In this document: positions 23,873 through 32,728 of the stretch, one piece after another | Layout of the letters: every line of letters starts with the position of its first letter | Numbering within the stretch: the first letter of the stretch is position 1 | DNA from: Flavobacterium sp. | GTDB taxonomy: Bacteria > Bacteroidota > Bacteroidia > Flavobacteriales > Flavobacteriaceae | DNA: 63,887 nt | Reading direction: 5' to 3' | Assembly: GCF_027531905.1 (NCBI RefSeq) | Contig: NZ_JAPZSU010000040.1 | Location: 1-63,887 of the forward strand | Program-made: the position numbers and the translations under genes | Notes under the pieces: generated by a model | Databases searched by the model: none | What the model was told of the DNA's origin: nothing | What the model saw: the letters and a program-made list of their open reading frames with translations, nothing else

Positions 23873-24574
23873 TTAATGGCAATTTGGATTCTGTTGTACA
23901 AATAAACTTGCTGTATTGGGCGAAATATATGGAATCCCTAAGCCCAACCCTCTTAGAATAAACAATACGCCAATAAATACGGCAACATAAGGTATTATTT
24001 TTTGAATTTTATTTCGAGCCTTCAGCGTCAAGAAAGCGTTGATATATACTACTATGCTCATCAAAGGAATCGTTCCTAATCCAAACAAAATCATATAAAG
24101 AACTCCCATTTCAGGGCTTTGCATAGCAATAGCTCCAAACAAAGCTACATACACCATTCCGCAAGGTAGAAAACCATTAAACAAACCAATTGTAAATAAT
24201 GATTTATATGTTTTTTGCTTGAATTGACTTCCTAGTTTTTGCTTCAAACTAGAAATTAATCGATAAATGGGTTTCGAAAAGTTGTACTTTGCAAAAATGT
24301 TTTCTGGGATTAAAACCACTACAATCATTACAATACCGATAACAATAGAAAGTTTTTGCTGAATTCCAGCCATAAAAAAGCCTTTGCCTAATAATCCAAA
24401 AAGCAATCCCATACTTCCGTAAGCTGTGAGTCTTCCAATATGATACGTTAAAATCTGAGTTACCTTTTTAGCCTGATTTGAGCGATCTACTGGCAAAAGC
24501 ATTGCTATAGGTCCGCACATCCCAACGCAGTGAAAGCTACTTATCAATCCGAATAAAAAAGCGGTATATAACAT
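23873..24574 (-). CDS. SafE/TauE-like membrane protein, cytochrome oxidase biogenesis
   Basis: A 233-residue inner-membrane protein with about six helices. FHCVGMCGPIAMLLP at the N-terminus and FNGFLPCGMVYVAL in the middle give the paired Cys/Met motifs of the SafE (DsbD-like transmembrane) family. Such proteins are regularly the last gene of flavobacterial cco operons and are thought to move metal or reducing power during oxidase assembly; annotation as sulfite exporter is a family name, not a demonstrated role. It lies 27 nt after fixH and ends 11 nt from the convergent hemN. Confidence 0.82.
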   Translation of the reverse strand: MLYTAFLFGLISSFHCVGMCGPIAMLLPVDRSNQAKKVTQILTYHIGRLTAYGSMGLLFGLLGKGFFMAGIQQKLSIVIGIVMIVVVLIPENIFAKYNFSKPIYRLISSLKQKLGSQFKQKTYKSLFTIGLFNGFLPCGMVYVALFGAIAMQSPEMGVLYMILFGLGTIPLMSIVVYINAFLTLKARNKIQKIIPYVAVFIGVLFILRGLGLGIPYISPNTASLFVQQNPNCH

Positions 24575-24601
24575 TTGGAAATAACTTTAAATGCTTATTA
24601 C

Positions 24602-25072
24602 TTACTTAATGTAAATCGTTTCTTTGGTCAAATAGGCTTTGCCTTCATACTGCCATTCCATATTGATGTCCCAACTTCCTCCAACAAGGTTCGTTTTTGG
24701 AATATGCAAAACTGGTTCTGTCAAAGCTAATTTCACTTGAAAATCTAATTTTTTATTTGACGGACGGTATAAAGCTACATTACCAGTAATTTTTTTTGGA
24801 TCAAAGTTCGCTGGAAAAGTAATCGTAACTTCATTTTCCAATTGAGAAACCAAAGGCTTATTAGGCAAATCTTGCGCATTTTGAACTCTTTGCATTTCTT
24901 CTTGATAATGAATATCGTGTTTATAATATTCCTCAACCACTAAGTCATTATCGTATTTAGAATCTGATTGTACTTTTACAACAAAGTAAAGGATAAACGT
25001 CATAAACAAAGCAAAAGCTACTACAATGTATGTCCCCCAATTTAACTTTAATTTCATCTTTTTATAATTCAT
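24602..25072 (-). CDS. ccoH: FixH/CcoH family oxidase assembly protein
   Basis: A 156-residue protein with one N-terminal helix (GTYIVVAFALFMTFILYFVV) and a periplasmic beta-domain (NEVTITFPANFDPKKITGNVALYRPS to GGSWDINMEWQYEGKAY), matching FixH/CcoH, needed for assembly of cbb3 oxidase. The first ATG (25072) gives MNYKKMKLKLNWG; an internal ATG at 25057 gives the more usual MKLKLNWG start, and I cannot choose firmly. It lies 16 nt after ccoG in the same operon. Confidence 0.88.
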   Translation of the reverse strand: MNYKKMKLKLNWGTYIVVAFALFMTFILYFVVKVQSDSKYDNDLVVEEYYKHDIHYQEEMQRVQNAQDLPNKPLVSQLENEVTITFPANFDPKKITGNVALYRPSNKKLDFQVKLALTEPVLHIPKTNLVGGSWDINMEWQYEGKAYLTKETIYIK

Positions 25073-25088
25073 TTATTTAAAAACAATA

Positions 25089-26507
25089 CTAATCAAAACT
25101 ACGTGGTCCTAAAAAATTGGTCGCTGTAGTTTGTATCAATTCATCGCCTTCGTACACTTCTATTTCAACTTTGGTTTTATCGCTTTCTAGCAAGTATTTA
25201 TTGATTTCGATAAAAAGAGTTCCGCTACTCATACCTTGTCTTGGCACCATTAGATTTTGCTTTCCTACCACATTCAATGTTCCTTTAATGTCTTTTAATT
25301 TAAAATGAACATCTTTAATTTCATTGTTGGACTTATTGATGATCTTGAAGGTGTACACATTACTTATGTTATTTCCTTTGTGTTGAAACAATTGTCCTGG
25401 TAAACGCAAAATAGACGTTTCGATTTCGGCACGCAAAAATAATAATCCAGAAAGAATACCTACTAAAATAAAAAGTACCGCACTATAGCCTTTCATTCGA
25501 GTAGTGAACTTGAATTTCTCGTTTTTCTCAATTTCATCTTCTGAAGCATAACGAATTAATCCTTTAGGCAAGCCAACACTTTCCATAATCGTATCACACT
25601 CGTCAATACAAGCTGTACAATTGATGCATTCTAATTGCGTTCCGTTTCTAATATCAATTCCTGTAGGACACACATGAACACATTGTTTACAATCAATGCA
25701 ATCTCCTTTTCCCGTTGTCGCTCTGTCTTCTTGTTTATTAAATTTTGCACGTCCATTTTCTTTTTCACCACGAACAAAATCGTAAGCAACATTGATGGAT
25801 TTATTATCCAATAAAACACCTTGCAAACGTCCATATGGGCAAGCAATAATACAAACTTGTTCTCTAAACCAAGCGAAGACAAAATAAAATACTCCCGTAA
25901 AAATCAATAGTGAAATTAAAGTGCTTAAATGTCCTTTAGGGCCATCTTCAATCATTTTGAATAAAACGTCACTCCCAATTAAATAAGCTAAAAACACATT
26001 AGCAATAAAGAAAGAAATCAAAAGAAAGATAAACCATTTTGTAGCTTTCTTTCTTATTTTATCGGTATTCCATTCTTGCTTATCCAATCGAATTTGAGCG
26101 CCACGATCACCTTCAATCCAATATTCTATTCTTCTAAAAACCATTTCTAAGAAGATGGTTTGAGGGCAAATCCATCCACAAAAAATACGTCCAAAAATTA
26201 CTGTAAATAGTATAACAAATACTACTCCTACAATCATGAACAATACAAAAAGATAGAAATCTTGTGGCCAAAATGGAAAGCTAAAAATATTAAAACGACG
26301 TTCTAAAACATTGAACATCATGAACTGGTTTCCATTAATTTTTATGAATGGATTGGCAACAAGAATGATCAACAAAAAATAACTTAACCATTTGCGATAG
26401 TTGTAAAATTTTCCCGAAGGTTTTTTGGGAAAAATGTACTTTCTATTGCCTTCTTCATCGATAGTGGCAATACTATCACGAAAAGATTCATCAGGTAAAA
26501 CTGCCAT
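25089..26507 (-). CDS. ccoG: cytochrome c oxidase accessory protein CcoG
   Basis: A 472-residue membrane ferredoxin-like protein that helps insert copper into cbb3 oxidase by reducing Cu(II). It has five or so helices, two 4Fe-4S motifs (CIDCKQCVHVCP and CINCTACIDECD), the FCGWICPQT motif and ACPYGRLQG, and a C-terminal Ig-like periplasmic domain (NNEIKDVHFKLKDI to FLGPRSFD). ATG 26507 (MAVLPDESFRDSI) is preferred over an upstream ATG at 26558, because the latter would run back through a stem-loop and add residues unlike the family. Confidence 0.93.
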   Translation of the reverse strand: MAVLPDESFRDSIATIDEEGNRKYIFPKKPSGKFYNYRKWLSYFLLIILVANPFIKINGNQFMMFNVLERRFNIFSFPFWPQDFYLFVLFMIVGVVFVILFTVIFGRIFCGWICPQTIFLEMVFRRIEYWIEGDRGAQIRLDKQEWNTDKIRKKATKWFIFLLISFFIANVFLAYLIGSDVLFKMIEDGPKGHLSTLISLLIFTGVFYFVFAWFREQVCIIACPYGRLQGVLLDNKSINVAYDFVRGEKENGRAKFNKQEDRATTGKGDCIDCKQCVHVCPTGIDIRNGTQLECINCTACIDECDTIMESVGLPKGLIRYASEDEIEKNEKFKFTTRMKGYSAVLFILVGILSGLLFLRAEIETSILRLPGQLFQHKGNNISNVYTFKIINKSNNEIKDVHFKLKDIKGTLNVVGKQNLMVPRQGMSSGTLFIEINKYLLESDKTKVEIEVYEGDELIQTTATNFLGPRSFD

Positions 26508-26539
26508 GGCTTTTGTTTTTATAAGACTTTTTAAAACAA

Positions 26540-26568
26540 CTGTGTCAAAGTAAAACACTTTGACACAG
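26540..26568 (-). promoter_or_regulatory. stem-loop between ccoP and ccoG
   Basis: A perfect 11-bp inverted repeat (26540-26550 with 26558-26568) with a 7-nt loop in the 90-nt gap. On the minus strand it is followed by TTGTTTT, so it could be a partial terminator or a processing and stability element that lowers ccoG-fixH-safE expression relative to the oxidase subunits. Confidence 0.6.
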
Positions 26569-26597
26569 GAATTATCATAAATTACTTTATAATTGCT

Positions 26598-27542
26598 TTA
26601 TTTAACTTGCGTACTATCTTTAGCTACTGCTACTGGAGCCGCAGCGGCATCTGCTTTTGGAGCGGCATCATCAACCCAGATTTCTCCTTCTGGAGCCTTA
26701 GGGTCTTTAGGATTGCTCCCTTTTAAAGATAAAATATAACTCGCAACTTTTTGCATTTCTTTTGGTTTCAAAGTTCCTTTCCAAGAAATCATTCCTTTTC
26801 CGTCACGACCACCATTCATGATAGTATGAAAAACATTTTTGATTCCACCACCCAAAATCCAATGATCATCTGTTAGGTTTGGCCCAATTTGACCACCACC
26901 ATCAGCACGGTGACAAGCGGCACAATTGGTAGTGAATATTTCTTTACCAATGGCTAATTCAGCTGGATCTGTCAACAAAGTAACTGTTTTCTCATCCATC
27001 AAATCAGGAGCCGTTTTCATATACTCGGCCACTTCGATTTTAGCTTGGGCAATTTCATTTTTCAACTCAGTTTCTTGATCTGGAGCGCCTAATATTTCAT
27101 AACGAATTAAATACACAGCGGCAAAAACAATACAGGTATAGAATAAATACACCCACCACGGTGGCAAGCTATTATCTAACTCACGAATTCCATCATAATC
27201 GTGATCCAAAAGCAATTCCCCTTCTTTTTCAATTGGAGCGGATTTGGTTAATTTTTTCATTAGATTTTTATACCAATCACTTTCTCCTAAACTTACAGAA
27301 GAAGCTTCTTCTACTTTGGCTTTTTGCTCATCGGTTAACAAGCTATACGTAATAGCATCAATAGCACTAACAGTTATCTCGATGGCAATCAATAAGAAAA
27401 GAAAGACAAACAAGAATACAGAAACCATTGGGAATTTAATAAATGCAGGACGATCCCCTGAATCGATAAAAAACTCCATCGCACCAAAAACGGCAAAGAA
27501 AATAAGGGGAACCCTAACGTATACTGGAATTAATTTTTTCAT
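26598..27542 (-). CDS. ccoP: cbb3 oxidase subunit CcoP, mono-heme
   Basis: A 314-residue membrane-anchored cytochrome c. Hydrophobic segments lie at about 10-24, 38-66 and 130-147; the LPPWWVYLFY motif marks the CcoP transmembrane region. One CxxCH, CAACH at 207-211, lies in a class I cytochrome fold with PNLTDDHWILGGG and a distal Met in GMISWKG. Proteobacterial CcoP has two hemes; one is usual in Bacteroidota. The C-terminal 35 residues are Ala/Lys/Asp-rich. It begins 17 nt after ccoQ. Confidence 0.93.
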   Translation of the reverse strand: MKKLIPVYVRVPLIFFAVFGAMEFFIDSGDRPAFIKFPMVSVFLFVFLFLLIAIEITVSAIDAITYSLLTDEQKAKVEEASSVSLGESDWYKNLMKKLTKSAPIEKEGELLLDHDYDGIRELDNSLPPWWVYLFYTCIVFAAVYLIRYEILGAPDQETELKNEIAQAKIEVAEYMKTAPDLMDEKTVTLLTDPAELAIGKEIFTTNCAACHRADGGGQIGPNLTDDHWILGGGIKNVFHTIMNGGRDGKGMISWKGTLKPKEMQKVASYILSLKGSNPKDPKAPEGEIWVDDAAPKADAAAAPVAVAKDSTQVK

Positions 27543-27559
27543 TTTTTTACGCTTTAAAA

Positions 27560-27739
27560 TTATACAGAAGGGTTGTCTTCTAGTGGAATATTACTCATTT
27601 CTTGAATGGTTTCTTTTTGATACGAAAACACCCAAAAAGCTAATCCTACAAAGAAGAAAAAGAAAATCAATAATGAAAGTATTGGATAGATTTCAATCCC
27701 TGCAATCGTCTCCATATTGTGTTTAATTTGTTCAAACAT
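27560..27739 (-). CDS. ccoQ: cbb3 oxidase small subunit CcoQ-like
   Basis: A 59-residue protein from ATG 27739 to TAA 27560: MFEQIKHNMETIAGIEIYPI, one hydrophobic helix (LSLLIFFFFFVGLAFWVFSY), then a short polar tail ending EDNPSV. Size, single helix and place between ccoNO (8 nt upstream) and ccoP (17 nt downstream) identify it as the CcoQ/FixQ-type subunit that stabilises the complex. Confidence 0.88.
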   Translation of the reverse strand: MFEQIKHNMETIAGIEIYPILSLLIFFFFFVGLAFWVFSYQKETIQEMSNIPLEDNPSV

Positions 27740-27747
27740 AGCCTTTC

Positions 27748-29931
27748 TTATTTATTGTCCTTCACTTTAATATCAGTACCTAAACGTTGCATATAAGCAA
27801 TTAAAGCAACAATCTCTCTTTCGTTCATAGGAACAAATTTTTCTCCTCTTGCTTCTGCTTTCTTTTTGCTCTCTTCGTAACTTTTTACGAAGTCAGGATC
27901 ATTTTTCAAGCTCTCTTCAATTTTGACAGCTTGTGCTCTCAAGTCTTTTTGTCCGTTGTCAATTTGCGCCTCTGTATATGGAACACCAAGAGTAACCATG
28001 GCTTTCATTTTCTTTTCAGTCATCGAAACGTCCATCGGTTTGTTATCGAACAACCATTTGTAACTTGGCATAATTGAACCTGCTGAAATACTTTGTGGGC
28101 TCCAGAAATGGTTAAAGTGCCAGTTGTCATTGTATTTTTGACCTACACGTTGCAAATCTGGACCAGTTCGTTTTGACCCCCAAAGGAATGGATGGTCGTA
28201 TACAAATTCCCCTGCTTTAGCCTGAGGACCGTAACGTTCTACCTCGCTTCTGAATGGTCGAACGGATTGAGAGTGACAGCTAACACAACCTTCACGGATG
28301 TACAAATCACGTCCTTCTAATTCAAGAGGAGAATAAGGTTTTACACTTGAAATAGTTGGAATATTCGATTTGACCATAATAGTCGGAACTATTTGAATAA
28401 TACCTCCAATTAAAATAGCTACAGTAGCTAAAATTGCCATTTGTATTGGTCTTCTTTCTAACCAAGTATGGTATTTTTCTCCTTTAAAACGTTTGTTGCT
28501 TACTTCTTGTAGAGCTGGAGCTTCTGCCAATTCATCTTCAATTGCATCGCTGTTGCGAACTGTTTGCACGATGTTATAAACTAACACCAACATTCCAGTT
28601 AAATACAAAGTTCCACCAACAGCTCTCATCCAATACATTGGCATAATTTGAGTCACTGTTTCTAAGAAGTTTCCATAAGTTAATGTTCCATCAGGATTGA
28701 ACTGTTTCCACATGGAAGCTTGTAAAAAACCTGCAACATACATTGGTAAAGCATAAAGTATAATCCCTAAAGTACCAATCCAGAAGTGGAAATTCGCCAA
28801 TTTTGTAGAATATAACGTTCCTTTTGACATTCTTGGGATTAACCAATAAATAATACCAAAAGCCATAAATCCGTTCCAAGCTAATGCTCCTACGTGAACG
28901 TGTGCAATAATCCAATCGGTATAGTGAGCGATAGCGTTAACATTTTTCAGAGATAACATTGGTCCTTCAAAAGTTGCCATACCATAACCCGTCATTGCCA
29001 CTACGAAGAATTTCAAAACAGGCTCCACTCTAACTTTGTCCCAAACGCCTCTCAAAGTCAACAATCCATTAATCATACCTCCCCATGATGGAGCGATCAA
29101 CATCACTGAGAAAACTACTCCTAAGTTTTGTGCCCAAGTAGGCAATGCAGAATACAATAAGTGGTGTGGTCCTGCCCAAATGTATAAGAAAATCAGAGAC
29201 CAAAAGTGAATAATTGACAAACGATAAGAATAAACAGGTCGATTGGCTACTTTAGGCACAAAATAGTACATTAATCCTAAGAACGGTGTCGTTAAGAAAA
29301 ACGCTACTGCATTGTGACCATACCACCATTGTACTAAAGCATCTTGAACACCAGCATAAACTGAGTAACTTTTCATTGCCGAAATTGGCAATTCTAAACT
29401 ATTGAAAATATGTAAAACAGCAACCGTAATAAAAGTAGCTAGATAGAACCAAATTGCTACATACAAGTGACGCTCTCTTCTTTTGAGCATTGTTCCAATC
29501 ATATTGATACCAAAAACAACCCAAATCAACGCAATAGCAATATCAATTGGCCATTCTAATTCAGCATATTCCTTAGATGAAGTATAACCTAATGGCAATG
29601 AGACTGCTGCGGCAACAATGATTAACTGCCAGCCCCAAAAATTAAGATTACTCAAGAAATCACTAAACATTCTTGCTTTTAATAATCGCTGTAAAGAATA
29701 GTAAACCCCAGCAAACATTGCGTTTCCTACAAAGGCAAAAATAACAGCATTCGTGTGTAAAGGTCTCAATCTACCAAAACTTAACCAGGAAATCCCCTCG
29801 GTTAGGTTTGGAAACAGAAACATCAATGCCAAAATAAGGCCCACAAGCATTCCCACAACACCAAAAACGATGGTTGCGTAAATGAACTTCTTTACAATTT
29901 TGTTGTCGTAATAAAATTGTTGCATTTCCAT
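27748..29931 (-). CDS. ccoN: cbb3 oxidase fused subunits CcoN and CcoO
   Basis: A 727-residue fusion. Residues about 1-475 are the 12-helix catalytic CcoN: histidine ligands appear in HTNAVIF (low-spin heme), WWYGHNAVAFF (CuB, with the Tyr region following), GPHHLLYSALP (CuB) and IAHVHVGALAWNG (hemes). Residues about 500-727 are CcoO: a helix, then GRDLYIREGCVSCHSQ with one CxxCH (near 548) and the FLWGSKRTGPDLQRVG block with MPSYKWLF. The enzyme reduces oxygen to water at low oxygen tension and pumps protons. The ccoNO fusion is typical of Bacteroidota. It lies 7 nt after ccoS. Confidence 0.96.
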   Translation of the reverse strand: MEMQQFYYDNKIVKKFIYATIVFGVVGMLVGLILALMFLFPNLTEGISWLSFGRLRPLHTNAVIFAFVGNAMFAGVYYSLQRLLKARMFSDFLSNLNFWGWQLIIVAAAVSLPLGYTSSKEYAELEWPIDIAIALIWVVFGINMIGTMLKRRERHLYVAIWFYLATFITVAVLHIFNSLELPISAMKSYSVYAGVQDALVQWWYGHNAVAFFLTTPFLGLMYYFVPKVANRPVYSYRLSIIHFWSLIFLYIWAGPHHLLYSALPTWAQNLGVVFSVMLIAPSWGGMINGLLTLRGVWDKVRVEPVLKFFVVAMTGYGMATFEGPMLSLKNVNAIAHYTDWIIAHVHVGALAWNGFMAFGIIYWLIPRMSKGTLYSTKLANFHFWIGTLGIILYALPMYVAGFLQASMWKQFNPDGTLTYGNFLETVTQIMPMYWMRAVGGTLYLTGMLVLVYNIVQTVRNSDAIEDELAEAPALQEVSNKRFKGEKYHTWLERRPIQMAILATVAILIGGIIQIVPTIMVKSNIPTISSVKPYSPLELEGRDLYIREGCVSCHSQSVRPFRSEVERYGPQAKAGEFVYDHPFLWGSKRTGPDLQRVGQKYNDNWHFNHFWSPQSISAGSIMPSYKWLFDNKPMDVSMTEKKMKAMVTLGVPYTEAQIDNGQKDLRAQAVKIEESLKNDPDFVKSYEESKKKAEARGEKFVPMNEREIVALIAYMQRLGTDIKVKDNK

Positions 29932-29938
29932 AATTAAA

Positions 29939-30121
29939 TTAGTTTTCTTTTGTTATTGTTGATTTTTGATTTTTTTTGGCTAACTCATCGTCAAAGAGCA
30001 TTCGCACAGAAGGTGTATAATCATCATCGTATTGTCCGGTTCTTACTGCAATAACAAAAGCAACAAAAAAGCCTATTGCGACAAAAATACTGATGGAAAT
30101 TAAAAGATAAATGACACTCAT
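29939..30121 (-). CDS. ccoS: cbb3 oxidase maturation protein CcoS
   Basis: A 60-residue protein: one helix (SVIYLLISISIFVAIGFFVAFVIAV) followed by TGQYDDDYTPSVRMLFDDE, the conserved CcoS block. CcoS is needed for insertion of heme b and copper into CcoN. It is the first gene of the operon ccoS-ccoNO-ccoQ-ccoP-ccoG-fixH-safE and sits 16 nt from the predicted transcription start. Confidence 0.92.
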   Translation of the reverse strand: MSVIYLLISISIFVAIGFFVAFVIAVRTGQYDDDYTPSVRMLFDDELAKKNQKSTITKEN

Positions 30122-30141
30122 ATTATTAAGAATTATATAGA

Positions 30142-30186
30142 CAAAAATACATTTAAGAAAAATTTCAAAATATGACTTTTATCATA
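30142..30186 (-). promoter_or_regulatory. ccoS-ccoNO operon promoter with Fnr-like class II site
   Basis: Palindrome TATGAC-TTTT-ATCATA (30171-30186, centre 30178.5) and, on the minus strand, -7 element TATTTTTG (30142-30149). The centre is 36.5 nt from the final G, the same as at hemN, ccoI and the PAS gene. The space up to the end of ccoI (30229) has nothing else. Confidence 0.8.
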
Positions 30187-30228
30187 TTTAATCTTGTTTT
30201 GTTAAAATTATGCAAAAAATAACTATTT

Positions 30229-32619
30229 CTAGTATAAACTGTTTGTTTTTTTTCGGGAATAATAGTTACTCATGATCGTCACAAAACTTACTATCGTAAT
30301 GGTACTCAATGGCATAATGATTGCTGCAACCAACGGCAAAAGGTTTCCAGTGATAGCAAAAGCAAGCCCAACCACATTATACAATAAGGATAATGCAAAG
30401 CTCATTTTTATGGTTTTTATGGCGTCTTTGGAAAGGTTCAAAAAGTAGTTTAATTTGAAAAATTCTGAAGCATCTAGAATCGCATCACAGGCTGGTGAAA
30501 ACACATTTACATTCTCTGAAATCGAAATTCCAACATTACTTTGCGCCAAAGCTCCAGCATCGTTTAATCCATCACCCACCATCATCACATTTTTGCCTTG
30601 TTCTTGCAATTGTTTGATAAAAGCCAATTTTTCATCTGGTTTTTGATTAAAAACCAATTCCACACCATTTGGAAGTAATTTTTCCAAAGTAGGCCTTTCT
30701 CCTTCGTTATCTCCCGATAAAATTTTTATTTCATACTTTTTATTCAATAGCTGAAATAAATCTTCTAAACCTGTTCGATATTCATTATTAAAGATATAAT
30801 GACCGCAGTACACCTCATCAATTTTGATATGAACCGCAGTTTGTTGCATGCCTTCCTCTTGAATTTTACCCACAAAAGAAGCTGACCCTATTTGAATTTG
30901 CTTATCTAATACAGTGGCTTGTATTCCTTTACCTGGAATTTCATCAAAAACGGTTACTTTTTCTCTTTTGGTTTCAGGTAAAAAGTCGTACAACATTCTA
31001 CTCAAAGGATGATTTGAAGCTCGTAAAACACTTTTAACGATGGCATATTCGCCCTCAGTAAATGGCCTCCCTTGATAGGATATATTTGATTTTTTATTGG
31101 TTGTTATAGTACCTGTTTTATCAAAAACTATAGTATCAACTTTGGCTAACTGTTCTATCACCAAAGCATTTTTGAGATAAAATTTTTGTTTTCCCATAAT
31201 ACGCAATACATTCCCCATAGTGAATGGAGCCGTCAAGGCCAATGCGCACGGACAAGCTACAATCAAAACTGCTGTAAAAACATTGAAAGCTGTATTGGCA
31301 TCAAAAAATATCCAATATCCCCATCCTACAAATGCAATCAATAACAAAATTGGGGTAAAATAACGGGAAATCGTATCGGTAATGGTTTTGTGTTTTTGCT
31401 CTACTTTTTTCTGAAAAACATCGTTGCTCCACAACTGTGTCAAATAACTTTGAGAAACAGAATGCAATACTTCCATTTCGATTACTTTTCCAATTTGTTT
31501 TCCTCCTGCGAAGATTTTATCTCCCGATTGCTTCACAATTGGAATGGCTTCACCCGTAACAAAACTATAATCAATCTCTGATTTTTCGCTAATTAAAATG
31601 CCGTCAACAGGAATAAGTTCTTGATTTCGAATCAATAATCGATCGCCTTTTTGAATATCAAAAACAGGAATACTTTCCTCGGAAGTATCAGGATTAATTC
31701 GGGTAATAGCGATAGGAAAATAGGATTTAAAATCTCTCTCAAAACTTAAAAAACTATAGGTTTTTATCTGAAACATTTTTCCCAAAAGCATGAAAAAAAT
31801 CAGTCCACATAAACTATCAAAAAATCCAGAACCATAATCCATGATAATATCAAAGGTACTTCTGACAAACATTACCACTATTCCAAGCGCAATAGGAATA
31901 TCAATATTGAGCATTTTGGAACGAATGCTTTTATAAGCCGAGACATAATAACCACTAGCTGAGTAGAAAAAACTAGGTAAAGAAAGCGCAAAAATCAACC
32001 AACGAAAAAAACCTCGATATTGATTCAACCAATATTCTTCCACTTCAAAATATTCAGGAAAAGAGAGCAACATAATATTTCCAAAACAAAAGAAAGCTAC
32101 CCCTAATTTGTAGGTCAAACTTCTATCTATTTTTTCTTTTCCAGTCTCATAATTCTCAAGACTTATGTAGGGTTCATACCCAATAGAACTCAAAAGATAA
32201 ACGACATCTTTTACCGTCACTAAAGTTGGATTGTAATTGATTCTCACTTTCTTCTCAGGAAAGTTAACCTGCGAAGTATTGATTCCAGGTTGCAATTTTT
32301 GCAGATTTTCTAAAATCCAAATACAAGAACTGCAATGAATATGTGGAATGCTTAAGGAAATAATTTCTGTGTTTTCTTCCTGAAAATCAAGAAGCTTTGC
32401 AACAATAGTTGGGTTATCTAAAAAGTCATATTTTCCTGCAATATCAAGAGGTGTTGCTCCTGGCGATTGCTCAAAATCATAATAGCAAGAAAGGTCATTC
32501 GCACTAAATATTTCATAAACCGTTTTGCAACCGTTACAGCAAAAAACTTTAGCATCAAAATGGATTACGTCAGCCTTCTCAATGTCTAAGCCGCAGTGAA
32601 AACAATTTTCTTTTCCCAT
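30229..32619 (-). CDS. ccoI: copper-exporting P1B-type ATPase for oxidase assembly (CcoI/FixI)
   Basis: A 796-residue heavy-metal P-type ATPase. The N-terminus has a Cys-rich domain (CFHCG, FCCNGCKTVYEIF), followed by an HMA domain with HIHCSSC near residue 95. Membrane helices carry the CPC motif in VACPCALALTAP. The catalytic core shows SFVTGEAIP, DKTGTITTNKK (phosphorylated Asp), HPLSRML and MVGDGLNDAGAL. FixI/CcoI moves copper to the periplasm for the CuB centre of cbb3 oxidase rather than for detoxification. It has its own Fnr-like promoter and is divergent from the Crp/Fnr gene. Confidence 0.93.
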   Translation of the reverse strand: MGKENCFHCGLDIEKADVIHFDAKVFCCNGCKTVYEIFSANDLSCYYDFEQSPGATPLDIAGKYDFLDNPTIVAKLLDFQEENTEIISLSIPHIHCSSCIWILENLQKLQPGINTSQVNFPEKKVRINYNPTLVTVKDVVYLLSSIGYEPYISLENYETGKEKIDRSLTYKLGVAFFCFGNIMLLSFPEYFEVEEYWLNQYRGFFRWLIFALSLPSFFYSASGYYVSAYKSIRSKMLNIDIPIALGIVVMFVRSTFDIIMDYGSGFFDSLCGLIFFMLLGKMFQIKTYSFLSFERDFKSYFPIAITRINPDTSEESIPVFDIQKGDRLLIRNQELIPVDGILISEKSEIDYSFVTGEAIPIVKQSGDKIFAGGKQIGKVIEMEVLHSVSQSYLTQLWSNDVFQKKVEQKHKTITDTISRYFTPILLLIAFVGWGYWIFFDANTAFNVFTAVLIVACPCALALTAPFTMGNVLRIMGKQKFYLKNALVIEQLAKVDTIVFDKTGTITTNKKSNISYQGRPFTEGEYAIVKSVLRASNHPLSRMLYDFLPETKREKVTVFDEIPGKGIQATVLDKQIQIGSASFVGKIQEEGMQQTAVHIKIDEVYCGHYIFNNEYRTGLEDLFQLLNKKYEIKILSGDNEGERPTLEKLLPNGVELVFNQKPDEKLAFIKQLQEQGKNVMMVGDGLNDAGALAQSNVGISISENVNVFSPACDAILDASEFFKLNYFLNLSKDAIKTIKMSFALSLLYNVVGLAFAITGNLLPLVAAIIMPLSTITIVSFVTIMSNYYSRKKTNSLY

Positions 32620-32645
32620 ATAGTATTGTCCCTATTAAAGTGCTG

Positions 32646-32690
32646 CAAAGATTGCAAATTGATTAGCTTAAAAATATGACTTTTGTCATA
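32646..32690 (-). promoter_or_regulatory. ccoI promoter with Fnr-like class II site, shared with the Fnr gene
   Basis: Perfect palindrome TATGAC-TTTT-GTCATA (32675-32690, centre 32682.5). On the minus strand the -7 element is AATCTTTG (32646-32653, one mismatch), and the centre is 36.5 nt from its G. Toward the Fnr gene the same palindrome lies only 23.5 nt from the -7 G, over the -33 region, which suits autorepression. Confidence 0.78.
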
Positions 32691-32698
32691 AATTTACT

Positions 32699-32706
32699 TA
32701 TTTTTG
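32699..32706 (+). promoter_or_regulatory. -7 element of the Crp/Fnr gene
   Basis: TATTTTTG, a perfect TAnnTTTG, 22 nt before the ATG at 32729 and 8 nt after the palindrome at 32675-32690. Confidence 0.6.
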
Positions 32707-32728
32707 CCAAAAATTATTCCACCCGCAA

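Noticed and set aside
26508..26558. Upstream ATG giving CcoG 17 extra residues
   Set aside because: It would be read through the stem-loop at 26540-26568 and adds residues unlike the family; ATG 26507 matches the usual N-terminus.
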